Origin: Meghimatium bilineatum
Taxonomy: Eukaryota > Mollusca > Gastropoda > Stylommatophora > Philomycidae
Assembly: GCA_034231615.1 (NCBI GenBank)
Contig: CM067312.1
Coordinates: forward strand, 1,147,001 to 1,211,000
DNA length: 64,000 nucleotides
Direction: 5' to 3'
Positions 1 to 12,206 of this stretch are shown one piece after another (position 1 is the first letter of the stretch; each line of letters begins with the position of its first letter). The notes beneath the pieces were generated by a model. That model had not been told where the DNA came from. It ran no database searches and saw nothing but the letters and a program-made list of their open reading frames with translations. Both the position numbers and the translations under genes were made by a program.

Positions 1-250
1 AAGAGCAGACTACTTATACCTAAGTCACGTCAGCAGGTGGGAATCTGAAAACATATAACAAGAGGATATCTTCAATAGCATGCCATTTTACAACAAGAAG
101 TTGTCAAGTACATAACCACTGGAGTTGACGTGCGGCGATATGTGTGGCATCTGACTAATTCATATCTTCACAAAAGACTAAAAGAAATGAAGTTTCAAGA
201 GATTGACAATGAGATATCACGGTCCAGATCTGGAAGAAACAGAGATTATT

Positions 251-1026
251 GAGATTGCAACACGCACACACAGAAAAGCGAGATTTCAACATGCACAGAG
301 ATAAGCGAGATTGCAACACGCACAGATATAAACGAGATTGCAACATGCACAGAGATAAACGAGATTGCAACACGCACAGAGATAAGCGAGATTGCAACAC
401 GCACAGAGATAAGTGAGATTGCGACGAGCACACACAGATAAGCGAGATTGCAACAAGCACACACCGATAAGCGAGATTGCAACACGCACAGAGATAAGTG
501 AGATTGCAACACGCACAGAGATAAGTGAGATTACAACACGCACAGAGATAAGCAAGATTGCAACACACAAAGAGATAAGCGAGATTGCAACACGCACACA
601 CAGATAAACGAGATTGCAACATGCACAGAGATAAGCGAGATTGCAACACGCACACACAGATAAGCGAGATTGCAACATGCACACACAGACAAGCGAGATT
701 GCAACATGCACAGAGATAAGCGAGATTGCAACACGCACACACAGATAAGCGAGATTGCAACACGCACAGAGATAAGCGAGATTGCAACACACACAGATAA
801 GCGAGATTGCAACACGCAAACACACAAATAGGCGAGATTGCAACACGCACACACAGATAAGCGAGATTGCAGCACGCACACACAGATAAACGAGATTGCA
901 ACACGCACAGAGATAAGTGAGATTGCAACACGCACACACAGATAAGAGAGATTGCAACACGCACACACAGATAAGCGAGATTGCAACACGCACAGAGATA
1001 AGTGAGATTGCAACACGCACAGAGAT
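251..1026. repeat. 27/29-bp minisatellite, about 28 copies
   Basis: The unit is GAGATTGCAACACGCAC followed by AGAGATAAGC or ACACAGATAAGC; the two lengths are interspersed. Long open frames on the minus strand here are by-products of the repeat. Confidence 0.97.
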
Positions 1027-1328
1027 ATCTGACAACTGAGTCACGTTGGTAAAATGTATGCTAGAGTTTAGAAGTGCCAAAAAACAACACATATAAACAA
1101 ACCAGCACTTAAATAACTCAACCTAGCTTGAATTTAGGAGAAGTAGAGATTCCGCTGATGCGATATTTGCTGTGGGGGATGTACATAAATTCACCTCCAG
1201 CTAAATATAGAGATATGACCATAGCCGTGTCACGTGGACATCAATTGTGCCTTCTTACTCGTCGTATTTTGTTGTGATTGTGTTCTTGATTAACGTCTTT
1301 TGATACGGACGTCGTTTTGTGTGTGTTA

Positions 1329-1533
1329 CAGTGGAATCCTGTTATGACAACTTGGTCCGGGCAGATGAAATATTGATGTATCAACAAAACTTATCTATAT
1401 TCAATATATGAAATAAATATTTAAAATAATTGGGGGGTTTTTAAAAGCCGTAAGTAGATTATATTTTATAAAAGGATTCGCTATAAATAGGGAAATCCGT
1501 TATAATAGGATGCGGTATAATGTGATTCCACTA
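1329..1533. mobile_element. pogo/Tigger-like MITE, copy 1
   Basis: A 205-bp element with inverted ends CAGTGGAATCCTGTTATGAC and (reverse complement) TAGTGGAATCACATTATACC, preceded by TA. The inner sequence AACTTGGTCCGG is shared with copy 2 at 3585-3783. No transposase is present. Confidence 0.75.
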
Positions 1534-1592
1534 TGTGATTGTGTGTTTACTGTGATTGTGTGTTTACTGTGATTGTGTGTTTACTGTGATTG
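1534..1592. repeat. 18-bp repeat, about 3 copies
   Basis: GTGATTGTGTGTTTACT is repeated directly after the MITE. Confidence 0.8.
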
Positions 1593-1895
1593 GCAAAACT
1601 TCACTACCATGTTCTAAATTTCGTCTGTTGGATTTCAGTTTTGCTGCAGTGAGTACAGATCACAGAAAGAGGTGGCTGTTACTAAATATAGCATAGATTT
1701 CCTGCTTTGAACTAATTCTATCCCCCCCCCCCCCAACAAAAAAACAAAATGGAAGCAACACAATTCCAACACCGGTTATTTTCTGCGCAGTAATATCATG
1801 CCAAGACATGAGGAAGTTTGGCCTATCCAAGTTATTGCCGTGAATTTTATTGATTGTCGACACAAATTATATGTAAAGCAAATAAACTAACAGTC

Positions 1896-2127
1896 ACATC
1901 AGCCAAGATGACGGACGCTGTGTGAGGTCAGCCAAAAAGACGGATGCTGTGTAAGATCAGCCACAATGACGGACGCTGTGTGAAAGCAGCCAAGATGATG
2001 GACGCCGTGCGAAATCAGCCAAGATGACGGACGCTGTGTGAAATCAGCCAAAATGAAGGAAGCTGTATGAAATCAACCAAATTGACGGAAGCTGTGTGAA
2101 ATCAGCCAAGATGATGGACGCTGTTAG
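1896..2127. repeat. 29-30-bp minisatellite, about 8 degenerate copies
   Basis: The core is ATCAGCCAAGATGACGGACG followed by CTGTGTGAA; copies differ by several substitutions. Confidence 0.9.
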
Positions 2128-2284
2128 GTCAGTACGCAGAACTATTCTGCATAACTTGGCAGATAGTGTAAGGTGAAATCTCGACTATATTTAGTAACAA
2201 CCACCTTTTTCTGTGACGCCCATGCAATGTCCGCGAATATTTCCCAGACCAAAGATCGCATAAAGATACCAGATAACATGCACT

Positions 2285-2421
2285 GATATAACCAACATAT
2301 ACTTCGGTCTGAGGTTAAGATATAACCAACAAATACTTCGGTCTGAGGTTAAGATATAACCAACATATACTTCGGTCTGAGGTTAAGATATAACCAACAT
2401 ATACTTCGGTCTGAGGTTAAA
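2285..2421. repeat. 34-bp repeat, 4 copies
   Basis: The core is GATATAACCAACATATACTT followed by CGGTCTGAGGTTAA; nearly identical copies. Confidence 0.92.
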
Positions 2422-2801
2422 AGTGTTTCCCTCGTCAACTAAAATCTTGAATACGTGTAAATAACAAGCAAATATTTCGATGTGAAGTAGATGTTTTGTC
2501 CTAACTAAATCTCTACTAACCTCGTGCACTATTTCTGACAGGACAGCATTGTTCAGACTTGGCACCGCTAGCAGGAAATATTCAGGTGCAACTGTTTAAC
2601 ACCTTTAAACACTTCGAGATTATACGCAATTCTACATCAATGAGATGTCAAACTATAGGATCTATACGTGTGACCTTTACCTTCTCGCCAAGTTGGGCGT
2701 CTGTTCAATTCTTCGTATAGTTCACGTCAACCTTTTGTTTTGTGTTGTCTTCCATCAGGAGAGATAATTCTTTCGTATAGAAAATATGGGCTTTGTCTCA
2801 G

Positions 2802-2886
2802 CTTCCAGATACGAGGACAAGATCACCGCTTCTTGTTGTTAACTTCCAGATACGAGGACAAGATCACCGCTTCTTGTTGTTAACTT
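2802..2886. repeat. 41-bp direct duplication
   Basis: Two copies of a unit starting CTTCCAGATACGAGGACAAG. It borders the LINE relic at 2890. Confidence 0.92.
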
Positions 2887-2889
2887 CTG

Positions 2890-3575
2890 AATTGCAATGG
2901 TCGCCTGTTTCTCCCTGAATAACAAACAAGTCACAGACAGTCGGTTGTATGGGTTCCATTCTATCGATAAGAAATACAACCTTAAATATCTAGGGATAAT
3001 TTTCCGCAGAAGTCTTTCATTCAGCAAACATAGTGACAATATTCTTCAGAAAGCAAAGAGTGTTATCAAAATCATGGCAGCTGCAGAAATACAACAGTTT
3101 GTTTGAGAACCCCAAGAATTACGAGCAATTAGCTCTTACTTTCTATGTGCAGTGGGGAGGTTTATGAGCTTTATTTCATCCTCAGGAGGCTTCACCTTTC
3201 GGTTTGGAGCAATGCCTATTGGAGGAGCCTTCTACTCAGGGGACACTAACATTATCTGTTAGGGATTATAGCCTCGTTCTGTTCACACTGTCACACGTGA
3301 AAAGATCGAAAAGAATTCAAAATGAGAGTACGAGGGCACAGATAGGATGTGCACTAAAAGTTACCCCATAACCATCATGAGGTTCTTTTCTAGAGTCGTA
3401 CATCACTGAGTTACAACATTGCGTGGCGCAGATAAGGACATACTTAAGTTAGCCAACGATAACCACTATCTAACATCAATGCCTAGATAAGACAATGGGG
3501 AAAAGAATCAAACGTGGAAAGTCATGAATAGCAGGGACAAGTTCCTCAGAGTATGTGAATCGCACGAAATAGGAA
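2890..3575 (+). pseudogene. Decayed LINE reverse transcriptase fragment (thumb/connection)
   Basis: Broken frames read KYNLKYLGIIFRRSLSFSKH, then KRIQNESTRAQIGCALKVTP. These match the YLGVTFDxxLTWxxH and QNxALRIxLGAxKSTP blocks of RNase H-type LINEs, as in the better copy at 6880-9880. Many stops and frameshifts. Confidence 0.6.
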
Positions 3576-3584
3576 AAGGTAGTA

Positions 3585-3783
3585 CCATGGAATCCATCTA
3601 TAGCGTATTCTTTTATAACAAATATCCCTATATAACAACACTTTAAAAATCTCAAATTATATCTGTCTATATTGTTTGTGCTGTATATAGCACATCTCTG
3701 GTTTGTGCTGTATATAGCACATCTCTGTTATTACATTCAGATTTTGTCAGTCCGGACCAAGTTTTTGTAACGAGATCCCGCTG
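3585..3783. mobile_element. pogo/Tigger-like MITE, copy 2 (opposite orientation)
   Basis: A 199-bp element flanked by TA on both sides. Its right end, read in reverse, is CAGCGGGATCTCGTTACAAA followed by AACTTGGTCCGG, matching copy 1; the other end starts CCATGGAATCC. It contains an internal 27-bp duplication (GTTTGTGCTGTATATAGCAC). Confidence 0.75.
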
Positions 3784-4152
3784 TAAATGGTAGTCATATG
3801 TCCCACATTGAGAACCGCTTGTCTATAACAGGTTCAGTTGGGGTTCGTTGGTCTTTTTTTTAGAAAGTGGACTTTTTGAAAGATCACTAAGATACCGCTT
3901 AAACCTACAGAGTTACGTACTGGGTGATACTCTCGACAGACGGCGTGTCACTTCGTTGAAAGGGTTTGAGTACATATAGGAAAACTCGAGTAAAATAAAG
4001 TCAATCCTCTGTGCCTGTTTATGTCTAGAACAATGGTTAACAAAATATATTTGCTCATGCCCCAGTTTCATGTGGAATTTGTCTTCATGGTTCATGGACA
4101 TAAACGTGATTCGTAGTGATTCATTAGTGACCAGCTGTCATCTTCAGCAGCC

Positions 4153-4588
4153 ATTCAGGAATATGCAGACTCAAAGTTGCTGTCAGATGTTCATCTCAGA
4201 CATTCAGGAATATGCAGACTCAAAGTTGCTGTCAGATGTTCATCTCAGACATTCAGGAATATGCAGACTCAAAGTTGCTGTCAGATGTTCATCTCAGACA
4301 TTCAGGAATATGCAGACTCAAATTTGCTGTCAGATGTTCATCTCAGACATTCAGGAATATGCAGACTCAAATTTGCTGTCAGATGTTCATCTCAGACATT
4401 CAGGAATATGCAGACTCAAAGTTGCTGTCAGATGTTCATCTCAGACATTCAGGAATATGCAGACTCAAAGTTGCTGTCAGATGTTCATCTCAGACATTCA
4501 GGAATATGCAGACTCAAAGTTGCTGTCAGATGTTCATCTCAGACATTCAGGAATATGCAGACTCAAAGTTGCTGTCAGATGTTCATCT
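4153..4588. repeat. 49-bp minisatellite, 9 copies
   Basis: The unit starts ATTCAGGAATATGCAGACTC and is almost invariant (AAAGTTG/AAATTTG). A related stretch, in reverse, is seen near 63095 (GTCTGCATACTCTTGAATGG). Confidence 0.96.
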
Positions 4589-4640
4589 TGGTAATCTTTC
4601 AGAGAGGATACATTTTCTTCCCTCACATCTGCTTGTCTCC

Positions 4641-4758
4641 ATAGCGGTTATTCCCCGTGTGTGCACAACATAGCGGTTATTCCCCGTGTGTGCACAACAT
4701 AGCGGTTATTCCCCGTGTGTGCACAACATAGCGGTTATTACCCGTGTGTGCACAACAT
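4641..4758. repeat. 29-bp repeat, 4 copies
   Basis: The core is ATAGCGGTTATTCCCCGTGT followed by GTGCACAAC. Confidence 0.95.
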
Positions 4759-5629
4759 CACCTTCAGCAACGTATTCTACACTCTAGTAAATTAATGGCA
4801 TTATGTCGGCCATATCTCTCTTCAAAACTGTACAATACGCCGCATTATTGCCTGCCAATGTGTCTACTCTTTCGCTGCCTCTGACTCCCACATGACCAAG
4901 GAAATACGATCATGTGATACTTTCAGTTGTTTAGTAACGTGAACCAATACTTTCTTATGTGCACATTTCTATCGACCGCAGCATGCCCTGTCATAGAGTA
5001 TCACTGTGCCAGAGAGTTATCAAGGTGGGAGTTGATATTTCAGTCAACGAGTGACTGCACGGACCTAAATAAATGTCAAATTGTTGTTCAAATATGTTGG
5101 AGGACCTTTGCTCGATAGTTCAAGTGTTTTCGTGTTGACAAAATCTTATTTCAGTTTTACTTTTTATATAGATACACGGAGATTGATATGCATATAAGTG
5201 TTACCGATGAATATGAACACGGCATACTAGCAACCATGTTTCGACTAGAGATCCTTCATCAGATTATGCATAGTAATTTGCCGTGGTCTCTAGATGATAG
5301 TGGTTGGGGAGGGGGGGGGGGGTTGCGCGCGTAATCATTATTCATATTTATATTTGTTTTCGTTTATTTCCATATTTGCCTTGTGTTGCCTTGTCCTGAC
5401 ATTAAAGCGACGTATCCTTTTTATCTATTTTGATATATTGCCCAAATAATTTCAGAATGTCTATGTATGTGACGTGTCCTTTACAGAACGTTGTCCTTAC
5501 TGCCACTCTGTAATCCTCTCGGTTCTGTGCAAGCTGTCCAGCTGCTTCCAGTGTCATGTTCAGGCGGTCTTCGATGTCATGTGTCCATCATAGTCTTAGT
5601 CTGCCTCTTGTATTCTCTTTCCTGGAGCT
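4759..5629. other. No gene recognised
   Basis: Short open frames without recognisable domains and a G12 run near 5307-5321. I see no other structure. Confidence 0.5.
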
Positions 5630-5631
5630 TT

Positions 5632-5765
5632 CTCCTCCATGATTATCTTTTCTGGAACTTTCTCCTCCATGATTATCTTTCTCCTCCATGATTATCTTTC
5701 TCCTGCATGATTATCTTTCTCCTTTCATGATTATCTTTCCTGGAACTGTCTCCTCCATGATTATT
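5632..5765. repeat. Degenerate CTCCTCCATGATTATCTTT repeat
   Basis: About five variable-length copies of TTTCTCCTCCATGATTATC with TGGAACTTTC insertions. Confidence 0.8.
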
Positions 5766-5819
5766 TTTCTAAACCATTGTTTCTCTGTGTATGTCCGAAA
5801 TATGTTAGCCTGCATTTGT

Positions 5820-5965
5820 TGATAGTTTGGATGAGCCAGTCTTGTTCAGATCTTAGCGAACATTTGCATTGCTTCGTCTTACTGTCCATGATATTCTTAG
5901 CGAACATTTGCATTGCTTCGTCTTACTGTCCATGATATTCTTAGCAACTTTCTATAACATTTCAT
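5820..5965 (-). pseudogene. LINE 3'-region relic (ECYRRMLRI-type)
   Basis: The minus strand reads EMKCYRKLLRISWTVRRSNA, a hallmark of a large LINE family also present at 48640-49010 and 63245-63945. A 44-bp segment is tandemly duplicated inside it (5851-5942). Confidence 0.7.
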
Positions 5966-6187
5966 TTCTACTGCCGATATTTTCTTTACCAATACAGATG
6001 TCATTGCCAAAGTCTTCACAAATATATGTTGCCATTTGGAAAATATAGTTGTACCTTTGTTTTTCTGTTGCCACATACGTACAAGAACAATTGGTCTAGT
6101 TAAACCTGTTTTTGTGCTATATTTCCTTTGAAAACTATTAATATCTAATGTTCCAATAGACACAGAAGCTTGTCACAACATGGAAAC

Positions 6188-6318
6188 AATGATAAGGAAG
6201 TACAACAAATCAGACATTGATAAGGAAGTACAACAAATCAGACATTGATAAGGAAGTACAACAAATCAGACATTGATAAGGAAGTACAACAAATCAGACA
6301 TTGATAAGGAAGTGAAAA
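6188..6318. repeat. 28-bp repeat, about 5 copies
   Basis: The core is CATTGATAAGGAAGTACAAC followed by AAATCAGA. Confidence 0.93.
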
Positions 6319-6372
6319 AAATCAAATCATATTACTTGACCTAATCATACTTTTATTACTATTGACAAATAT

Positions 6373-6868
6373 TGCCAGTCTGCCAGCTTGCACACCAAAA
6401 AAAAAAAAAAAAAATATTATCAGCTTGCACACCAAATAAAACAAATATTGTCAGCTTGCACACCAACACAATAAATATCAGCTCGCACACCAACACAATA
6501 AATATCAGCTCGCACACCAAAACACAAAAATATTGTAAGTATGTCAGCTTGCACACCAAAACACAACAAATATTGTCAGCTTGCACACAAAATAACAAAC
6601 AAATATTGTCAGCTTGCACACCAAATATTGTCAGTCTGTCAGCTTGCATACCAAAACACAACAAATATTGTCAGCTTGCACACCAAAACACACAAAAATA
6701 TTTTCAGCATACACACCAAAACACAACAAATAGTGTCAGCTTGCACACCAAAACACAACAAATATTGTCAGCTTGCACACCAAAAAAAAAATATTGTCAG
6801 CTTGCACACCAAAATACAACAAATATTGTCAGCTTGCACTCCAAAACACAACAAATATTGTCAGTCTG
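6373..6868. repeat. ~32-bp minisatellite, about 16 copies
   Basis: The core is TATTGTCAGCTTGCACACCA followed by AAACACAACAAA, with length variation in the A-rich part. It abuts the truncated 5' end of the LINE. Confidence 0.95.
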
Positions 6869-6986
6869 TGAGCTTGCATGCTCACTAGGTGGAACTATAA
6901 AAGGGCAGACTGGAAAATGTACCAGCATTTAACCAGTGTTCTAGCTAAGGACATGAACTTGGATAAAGACATCAATAGAGCAGTGA

Positions 6987-8042
6987 GTGAATTTAATAGA
7001 TGTATACTACATGCTGCTAGTAAAACCATACCCAGGGGGGCACGCAAGAACTACAAACCTTACTGGAATGATGAACTGGAAAAGCTGCAAAATGAGATGG
7101 AAACATCTAGACAGCAGGCTGAGAACAGACCTAGCCAAGAACATCACAACAAATATCAGCAAACAAAGGCTACATTTCAAAGAGCCAAGTTACAAGCCAG
7201 ACGGAGTAGCTGGAAAGAAAAAACAGTCGCTGAACCTAGAAAGAGATACTAGGAAATTATGGAAACTTGTAAAACAACTAAATGATGAAGGTACAGGGAG
7301 AAATACCAGGATCACACTTTATAAAGATAAAAACATTTTAACAGGTAAACATGCAGCTGATTACTTTGCAGATTCCTTTGCAGAAGACAATAACGTCAAA
7401 GTCAGCACAGACAAACAACAGGAGGTTCGAGAGAACCAGCAAAACATTGGACAAGGCGAACCTATACCTGAAGTCATGGAGGCACCAATCACAATGAGAG
7501 AACTGGAGCATGCAATATCCAAATTGAAAATGAAAAAGTCCCCTGGAGCTGATGGAGTGTCCAATGAAATGATTAGAAACCTGGGAATTGCAGCAAGAGC
7601 ACAGCTACTGCAGATCTTTAACACAAGCTGGTCCACAGGTAATGTACCACAGGCGTGGAGAGAAGCAATAATGATACCTCTCCTCATATCAGGAAAAGAT
7701 GGCAACACAGTCTCCAACTACAGGCCCATCAGCCTCACAAGCTGTCTATACAAAACAATGGAACGCATTATCAATTTTAGGATGCATTGGTACCTTGAAA
7801 GTGAAAACCTTCTGGTATCACAGCAAGCAGGTTTCAGACAGTGCTACTCTACTGAAGATCAGGCAACCTACCTTTCCCACGAGATTGAGGATGCCTTCCA
7901 AGATAAGAAACTGGTACTAGCAGCATGGATAGACCTCAGGAAAGCATGTGATAAGGTCTGGAAAGAAGGGCTCCTAAAGAAATTGCGAAATTGCAGGGTT
8001 AGCTCAAGAATGTACAGATGGGGAAAAAGCATACCTGCATAA
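6987..8042 (+). pseudogene. LINE RT, first readable part
   Basis: The real frame here begins near 7220 after a shift in an A-run. It encodes the linker LERDTRKLWKLVKQLNDEG and RT blocks up to the catalytic WIDLRKACD. It ends after a further shift near 8022. Confidence 0.85.
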
Positions 8043-8043
8043 T

Positions 8044-8380
8044 AGAAGAGCCAGGGTACAATTAGATGGTCGCAAGAGCAAGAAAGTTCTACTGCGTCAT
8101 GGAGTCCCCCAAGGAGGAGTCCTGTCACCCACACTTTTCTTGGTTTACATCAATGACCTAGTTGCTGAACTACCACACGGGATCAAAGTGGCAATGTATG
8201 CTGACGACCTGGTGATCTGGTGCACAGAAGAACATGCGACAGTGGCCACTAAACAAATACAAAGAGCTATCGATGCCCTAACCTTATGGGCTAATAGATG
8301 GTGCGTCAGCATTAACACAGATAAGTGCAGCACTACACTCTTTACCCTCTCACCAAAACAAAAGCCGGTCATATCAAAAT
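8044..8380 (+). pseudogene. LINE RT, palm with YADD
   Basis: This frame carries GVPQGGVLSPTLFLVYINDL and the YADDLVIW catalytic site, then an IQRAIDALTLWANRW helix. It is lost to a shift near 8362. Confidence 0.88.
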
Positions 8381-8948
8381 AGATCGAGAGCTCTTGAAAG
8401 AAGACAAACAACCCACATACCTCGGAGTTACTTTTGATGATAAACTGACATGGAAGCAGCACATAAACAAAGCAGCAACAAAAGCCAGGAGGAAGTTAGC
8501 TATCCTGAGAAAACTAAGTGGAACCACATGGGGAGCCAGTGGGAATATACTCAGTAAAGTTTACCAGCAAGGCATAAGACCACACCTGGAATATGGTTCA
8601 GCTGCGTGGTGTCCTGCATCAAACACCACATTACAAGATCTAGATAAAGTGCAAAACCAGGCACTTAGAATAATGTTGGGAGCAATGAAATCAACACCCA
8701 TAGTAGAGATGCAGAAAATAGGAAGAATGCAAACACTTGTCGAACGCAGAGACACAAAAGTACTAATTCAATCAGAAAAGTTTCAGTGTATGCCAAGTCA
8801 TCCAATGAAGGAAAGATTCCAAAATCTAGCAATGGGGCGACTGAAAAGAAGCAGTTTTATCCATCAAGCTAAACAACTCCGTAGAGAACTTACAGACCTA
8901 CCTGAAGTTGACAGCCCCTTAAGGTCTGTACCAAACCCCGTGGAGTGA
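8365..8948 (+). pseudogene. LINE RT thumb and connection
   Basis: It reads TYLGVTFDDKLTWKQHINKA, then GIRPHLEYGSAAW, then QNQALRIMLGAMKSTP, the usual order in RNase H-bearing LINEs. It ends in a premature TGA at 8946; the product continues in another frame. Confidence 0.87.
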
Positions 8949-8958
8949 AAGGCATGGA

Positions 8959-9620
8959 ATGTCAATATGCATTCAGACCCATGTGAAAGGAATACTAAGC
9001 GAGGACGAACAGAAAAGTGTGCAGCGAAGGACAGTCACCCTCAGTTTACTGGATGAGGAATATCCACAAGATATATGGGTCAGAGTATACACAGATGGGT
9101 CAGCACAGATTGCTGTGAGGAATGGAGGTGCAGGTGTATATATAGAATATCCACACAAGCCTAGAGATACAATCAGAACACCGACAGAAAAATTCTGCAA
9201 TAATTATGATGCAGAAATCCAGGCAATTAGTGTGGCAGCTAAAAAACTGCTGAACTCCAACTCTGACCTACAGCCTGTGGTATTCCTGACAGATGCAAGG
9301 TCAGTGCTTCAAGCTCTCCAGTCTGAAAAACTAACAGACTTGAAAAAACTACTTAGTGAATTGTCTTACCAGAATAGGGTAACCATGCAGTGGATACCCT
9401 CTCACTGTGGAATACCAGGAAATGAAAAAGCAGACCAACTGGCTAAGGAAGGTGCTGCCGAAGACCAACCAGATATACCAATCACCTACCATCAGAAAAA
9501 ACAGATGATCAAGTCAATAAGAAAGCCACAAACACCAACACAAGATGACTATCACATTATGAACAGACCAGAACAAGTTATAATTCTACGTCTCAGAACA
9601 GGACACAACCGACTCTGCAG
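8959..9620 (+). pseudogene. LINE RNase H domain
   Basis: RNase H with the four acidic positions visible: VYTDGSA, a NNYDAEIQAI helix, FLTDARSV and GNEKADQLA. A shift near 9622 separates it from the CTCG zinc-knuckle tail (9627-9842). Confidence 0.88.
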
Positions 9621-9882
9621 TCACACATGTATACAAAGTTCAAGATTGGCAATACGGCCATGTGTACATGTGGACAGGCAGCACAGAGTGCCAAACATAT
9701 ACTTCAAGAGTGTTCTGAGCATGAAACGCTCAGGCAGACATATTGGCCAGAGGAAACAACACTGGAATCAAAACTCTATGGGACACTGTATGAACTACAA
9801 AAGACAGTGAGTTTTATTAAGGAGACAGAATTACAGATATAGACATGTTTCAAGTGAACGAAAGAAGAAGAAGAAGAAGAAG

Positions 9883-11115
9883 ATGGACAACTCACCAAAA
9901 CTGTAACTGACCCACAACTAAATCTGAGTTCATAGTACACGATTTGAAAACCACTGAACATGTGAACCTTGTCAGTCAGGTAGAGCAGGCCATATCGAAA
10001 TGTCATCTTGTATAGGAACTATACACATTTATCTCACATTACACATGTCATGGGAATGAAACATCAACTTGGCTTATTTTATACACACACACGCACACAC
10101 ACACACAATACTTGACACATCAGAATGAGAAATGTATATGAATATCATTATATTCTTCTATCTTCTCCTGGCACTTGTTCTCAAACCTACTGAAAATGTG
10201 GCAGGCTGTAGTGTCTACAAAACAAATGGCATTGTGCCATGGGTTACAACTTAACTATAGTATCTGAACCATTTAGCCTGACACATCAGACTTCAGCATG
10301 TTCTGATATGAAATATGATGGCAATCCACTAAGATCAAAGAATTTTTTTTGGGGGGGAGGTGTAAAAAATTTGACTTACAGATTAGTTAGGTCTGTGTTT
10401 CTACTGCAGGTTATCATGAGCCTACATCGGACAAGTCACTAGGTGCTCCGATCAGGAGCTCAATAAATCCATCAGTGTAATACCTACGAGTTTCAGAGTT
10501 GAGTAGTTACAAACATAGCCTCTGAGCAGGTTCTTTTAGGCATTGCTGAACTTGACATATTTATTGCCTTAGTCACAGCAACTCCTTCACATTACATATG
10601 TGACACTATGACTTGACTTGACTTGACTTGGTAGGCGTGGCATATTTTTTATCTTCCTTGAAATGAACTCCTAACCTGTGAATGGTCATAAAATTACCTG
10701 GTGTGTCAAATTGGCAACACACCCGGCTCTCCCATTTCTTGTTTCCCAACACAGGATGCTTTACCTCTTGTTAAAAACTAAAAGAGCACAAAAGTTCCGC
10801 GATATGTTCGATGCTGATTTATCTGTTATGTTTCTCTGTTCTGACCATTACAAAAATCTCACGCAGTCTTGAGAGCAGCCACGATTCACACATTTCAACA
10901 TCTGAGCTGACTAGGTTTCTTAAACACATTAGCTATGTCAGATAAATCCACTGATTTACATATTGACAGAGTGGCCATGCTTGCCACTGTATCCGTTCAC
11001 TTTTCCTATAACATCCACATGTTCTGCTGCAAATATAAAGGTTATGTTTGTGTGTTCATAGACTGTGTCAATAGCTAGACCCACTAATGGCTCCTGTTTC
11101 AGCTTTGCAGATCAA
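9883..11115. other. No gene recognised
   Basis: It contains an (AC)n microsatellite at 10081-10108 and a (TGACT)n run at 10609-10631. Small open frames have no recognisable features. Confidence 0.5.
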
Positions 11116-11116
11116 G

Positions 11117-11292
11117 TTCTTTGAGTCACTAAGTCATGCATGACATGAGAATAGTCATGTGACATCAAGTTCATTGAGTCACTAAGTCATGCATGACATG
11201 AGAATAGTCATATGACACCATGTTTATTGAGTCACTAAGTCATGCATGACATGAGAATAGTTCTGTCATATCATGTTAATATCATGAGAATT
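11117..11292. repeat. ~57-bp repeat, 3 degenerate copies
   Basis: The core is TTGAGTCACTAAGTCATGCA followed by TGACATGAGAATAGT. Confidence 0.88.
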
Positions 11293-11293
11293 G

Positions 11294-11503
11294 TCATGTG
11301 ACATCAGCCATGGCAGTGCCCCTTTCATAGTCTTTATTCCATTGTAAGACTGCTCCTGGTTTGACAGTTTTCCCAATGGACAGTGCAGAAAAATACCAAG
11401 AACAGCGTTGATGATGAATGACTGGACCATCAGTGTAGATTATGCTATGATTTCCTGCAGTTCTGTCGGGTCTGATGACTATAGAGAAGGTTAGGTTTGT
11501 CAT
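11294..11503 (-). pseudogene. Possible LINE RNase H fragment
   Basis: The minus strand reads IIYTDGPVIHHQRCSWYF, resembling the IYTDGSV start of RNase H, then GKTVKPG. There is no other motif, so this is tentative. Confidence 0.35.
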
Positions 11504-11767
11504 TTCATCTACAAACTATCACCCCCTCCCCCCTTTCCTGTTAATGAAGGAAGTAGACTTACAGACTAGGTTTTATTACCGTCAAGCTACCCGCCCCCCC
11601 CCTCTCACACCAAACTAGCCTCCTTGTGATTGTATACAGATTTTCCAGTCACTAAAGGAAGTACATCTGATAGGCAGCACTTTCCAGAATAGCTCTCATA
11701 TTGTCTGGTCATGTTGTCTTGTCTCTTTAATACCATTGAATCGATGACTGTTGATTGTTCTCTGATG

Positions 11768-12066
11768 AATGGAACAAGAAACATTGAGACAAACTAACAT
11801 CGAGCGAGTATGGAGGTTGTGGTACGAATGGAACAAGAAACATTGAGACAAACTAACATCGAGTGAGCATGGAGGTTGTGGTACGAATGGAACAAGAAAC
11901 ATTGAGACAAACTAACATCGAGTGAGTATGGAGGTTGTGGTACGAATGGAACAAGAAACATTGAGACAAACTAACATCGAGTGAGCATGGAGGTTGTGGT
12001 ACGAATGGAACAAGAAACATTGAGACAAACTAACATCGAGTGAGTATGGAGGTTGTGGTACGAATG
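11768..12066. repeat. 59-bp minisatellite, 5 copies
   Basis: The core is GAATGGAACAAGAAACATTG followed by AGACAAACTAACATCGAG; copies alternate GAGTATGG and GAGCATGG. Confidence 0.95.
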
Positions 12067-12206
12067 GAATGCTTATATGCTGACATATGTCATTGTCATC
12101 ATGCACAAACCAATTGCTGTGAATCGCTTCTCAGGGAAATGTTTGCACATAGCATCACGGGGGCATTGCAGCATTTTTATGTAGAAATCTGCATCGACAT
12201 TCTGTT

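Larger units (their letters stand above)
6880..9880 (+). mobile_element. 5'-truncated RNase H-bearing LINE (I/Nimb-like)
   Basis: The endonuclease is missing; the element starts at the post-endonuclease linker (RWNYKRADWKMYQ) directly after a minisatellite. RT blocks follow: SPGADGVSNEMI (~7540-7570), NYRPISL (~7718), QAGFR, AWIDLRKACDKVW (~7925), GVPQGGVLSPTLF (~8104), YADDLVIW (~8199). RNase H spans about 9080-9460 (VYTDGSAQ, LTDARSVLQAL, WIPSHCGIPGNEKADQLA). A C-terminal zinc-knuckle-like CTCG...H...C follows at ~9664. Frame breaks near 7220, 8022, 8362, 8935 and 9622 make it inactive. It ends in a (GAA)n tail at 9864-9882, a type of short-repeat tail typical of I-type LINEs. Clade assignment is inference. 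Confidence 0.9.

Noticed and set aside
155..1092. Open frames of 269 and 268 codons over the first array
   Set aside because: Repeat artefacts from the 27/29-bp minisatellite; no domain and several overlapping frames.
10443..10500. RNase H start (YYTDGF) on the minus strand
   Set aside because: Only one four-residue motif matches; the surroundings do not align with RNase H.
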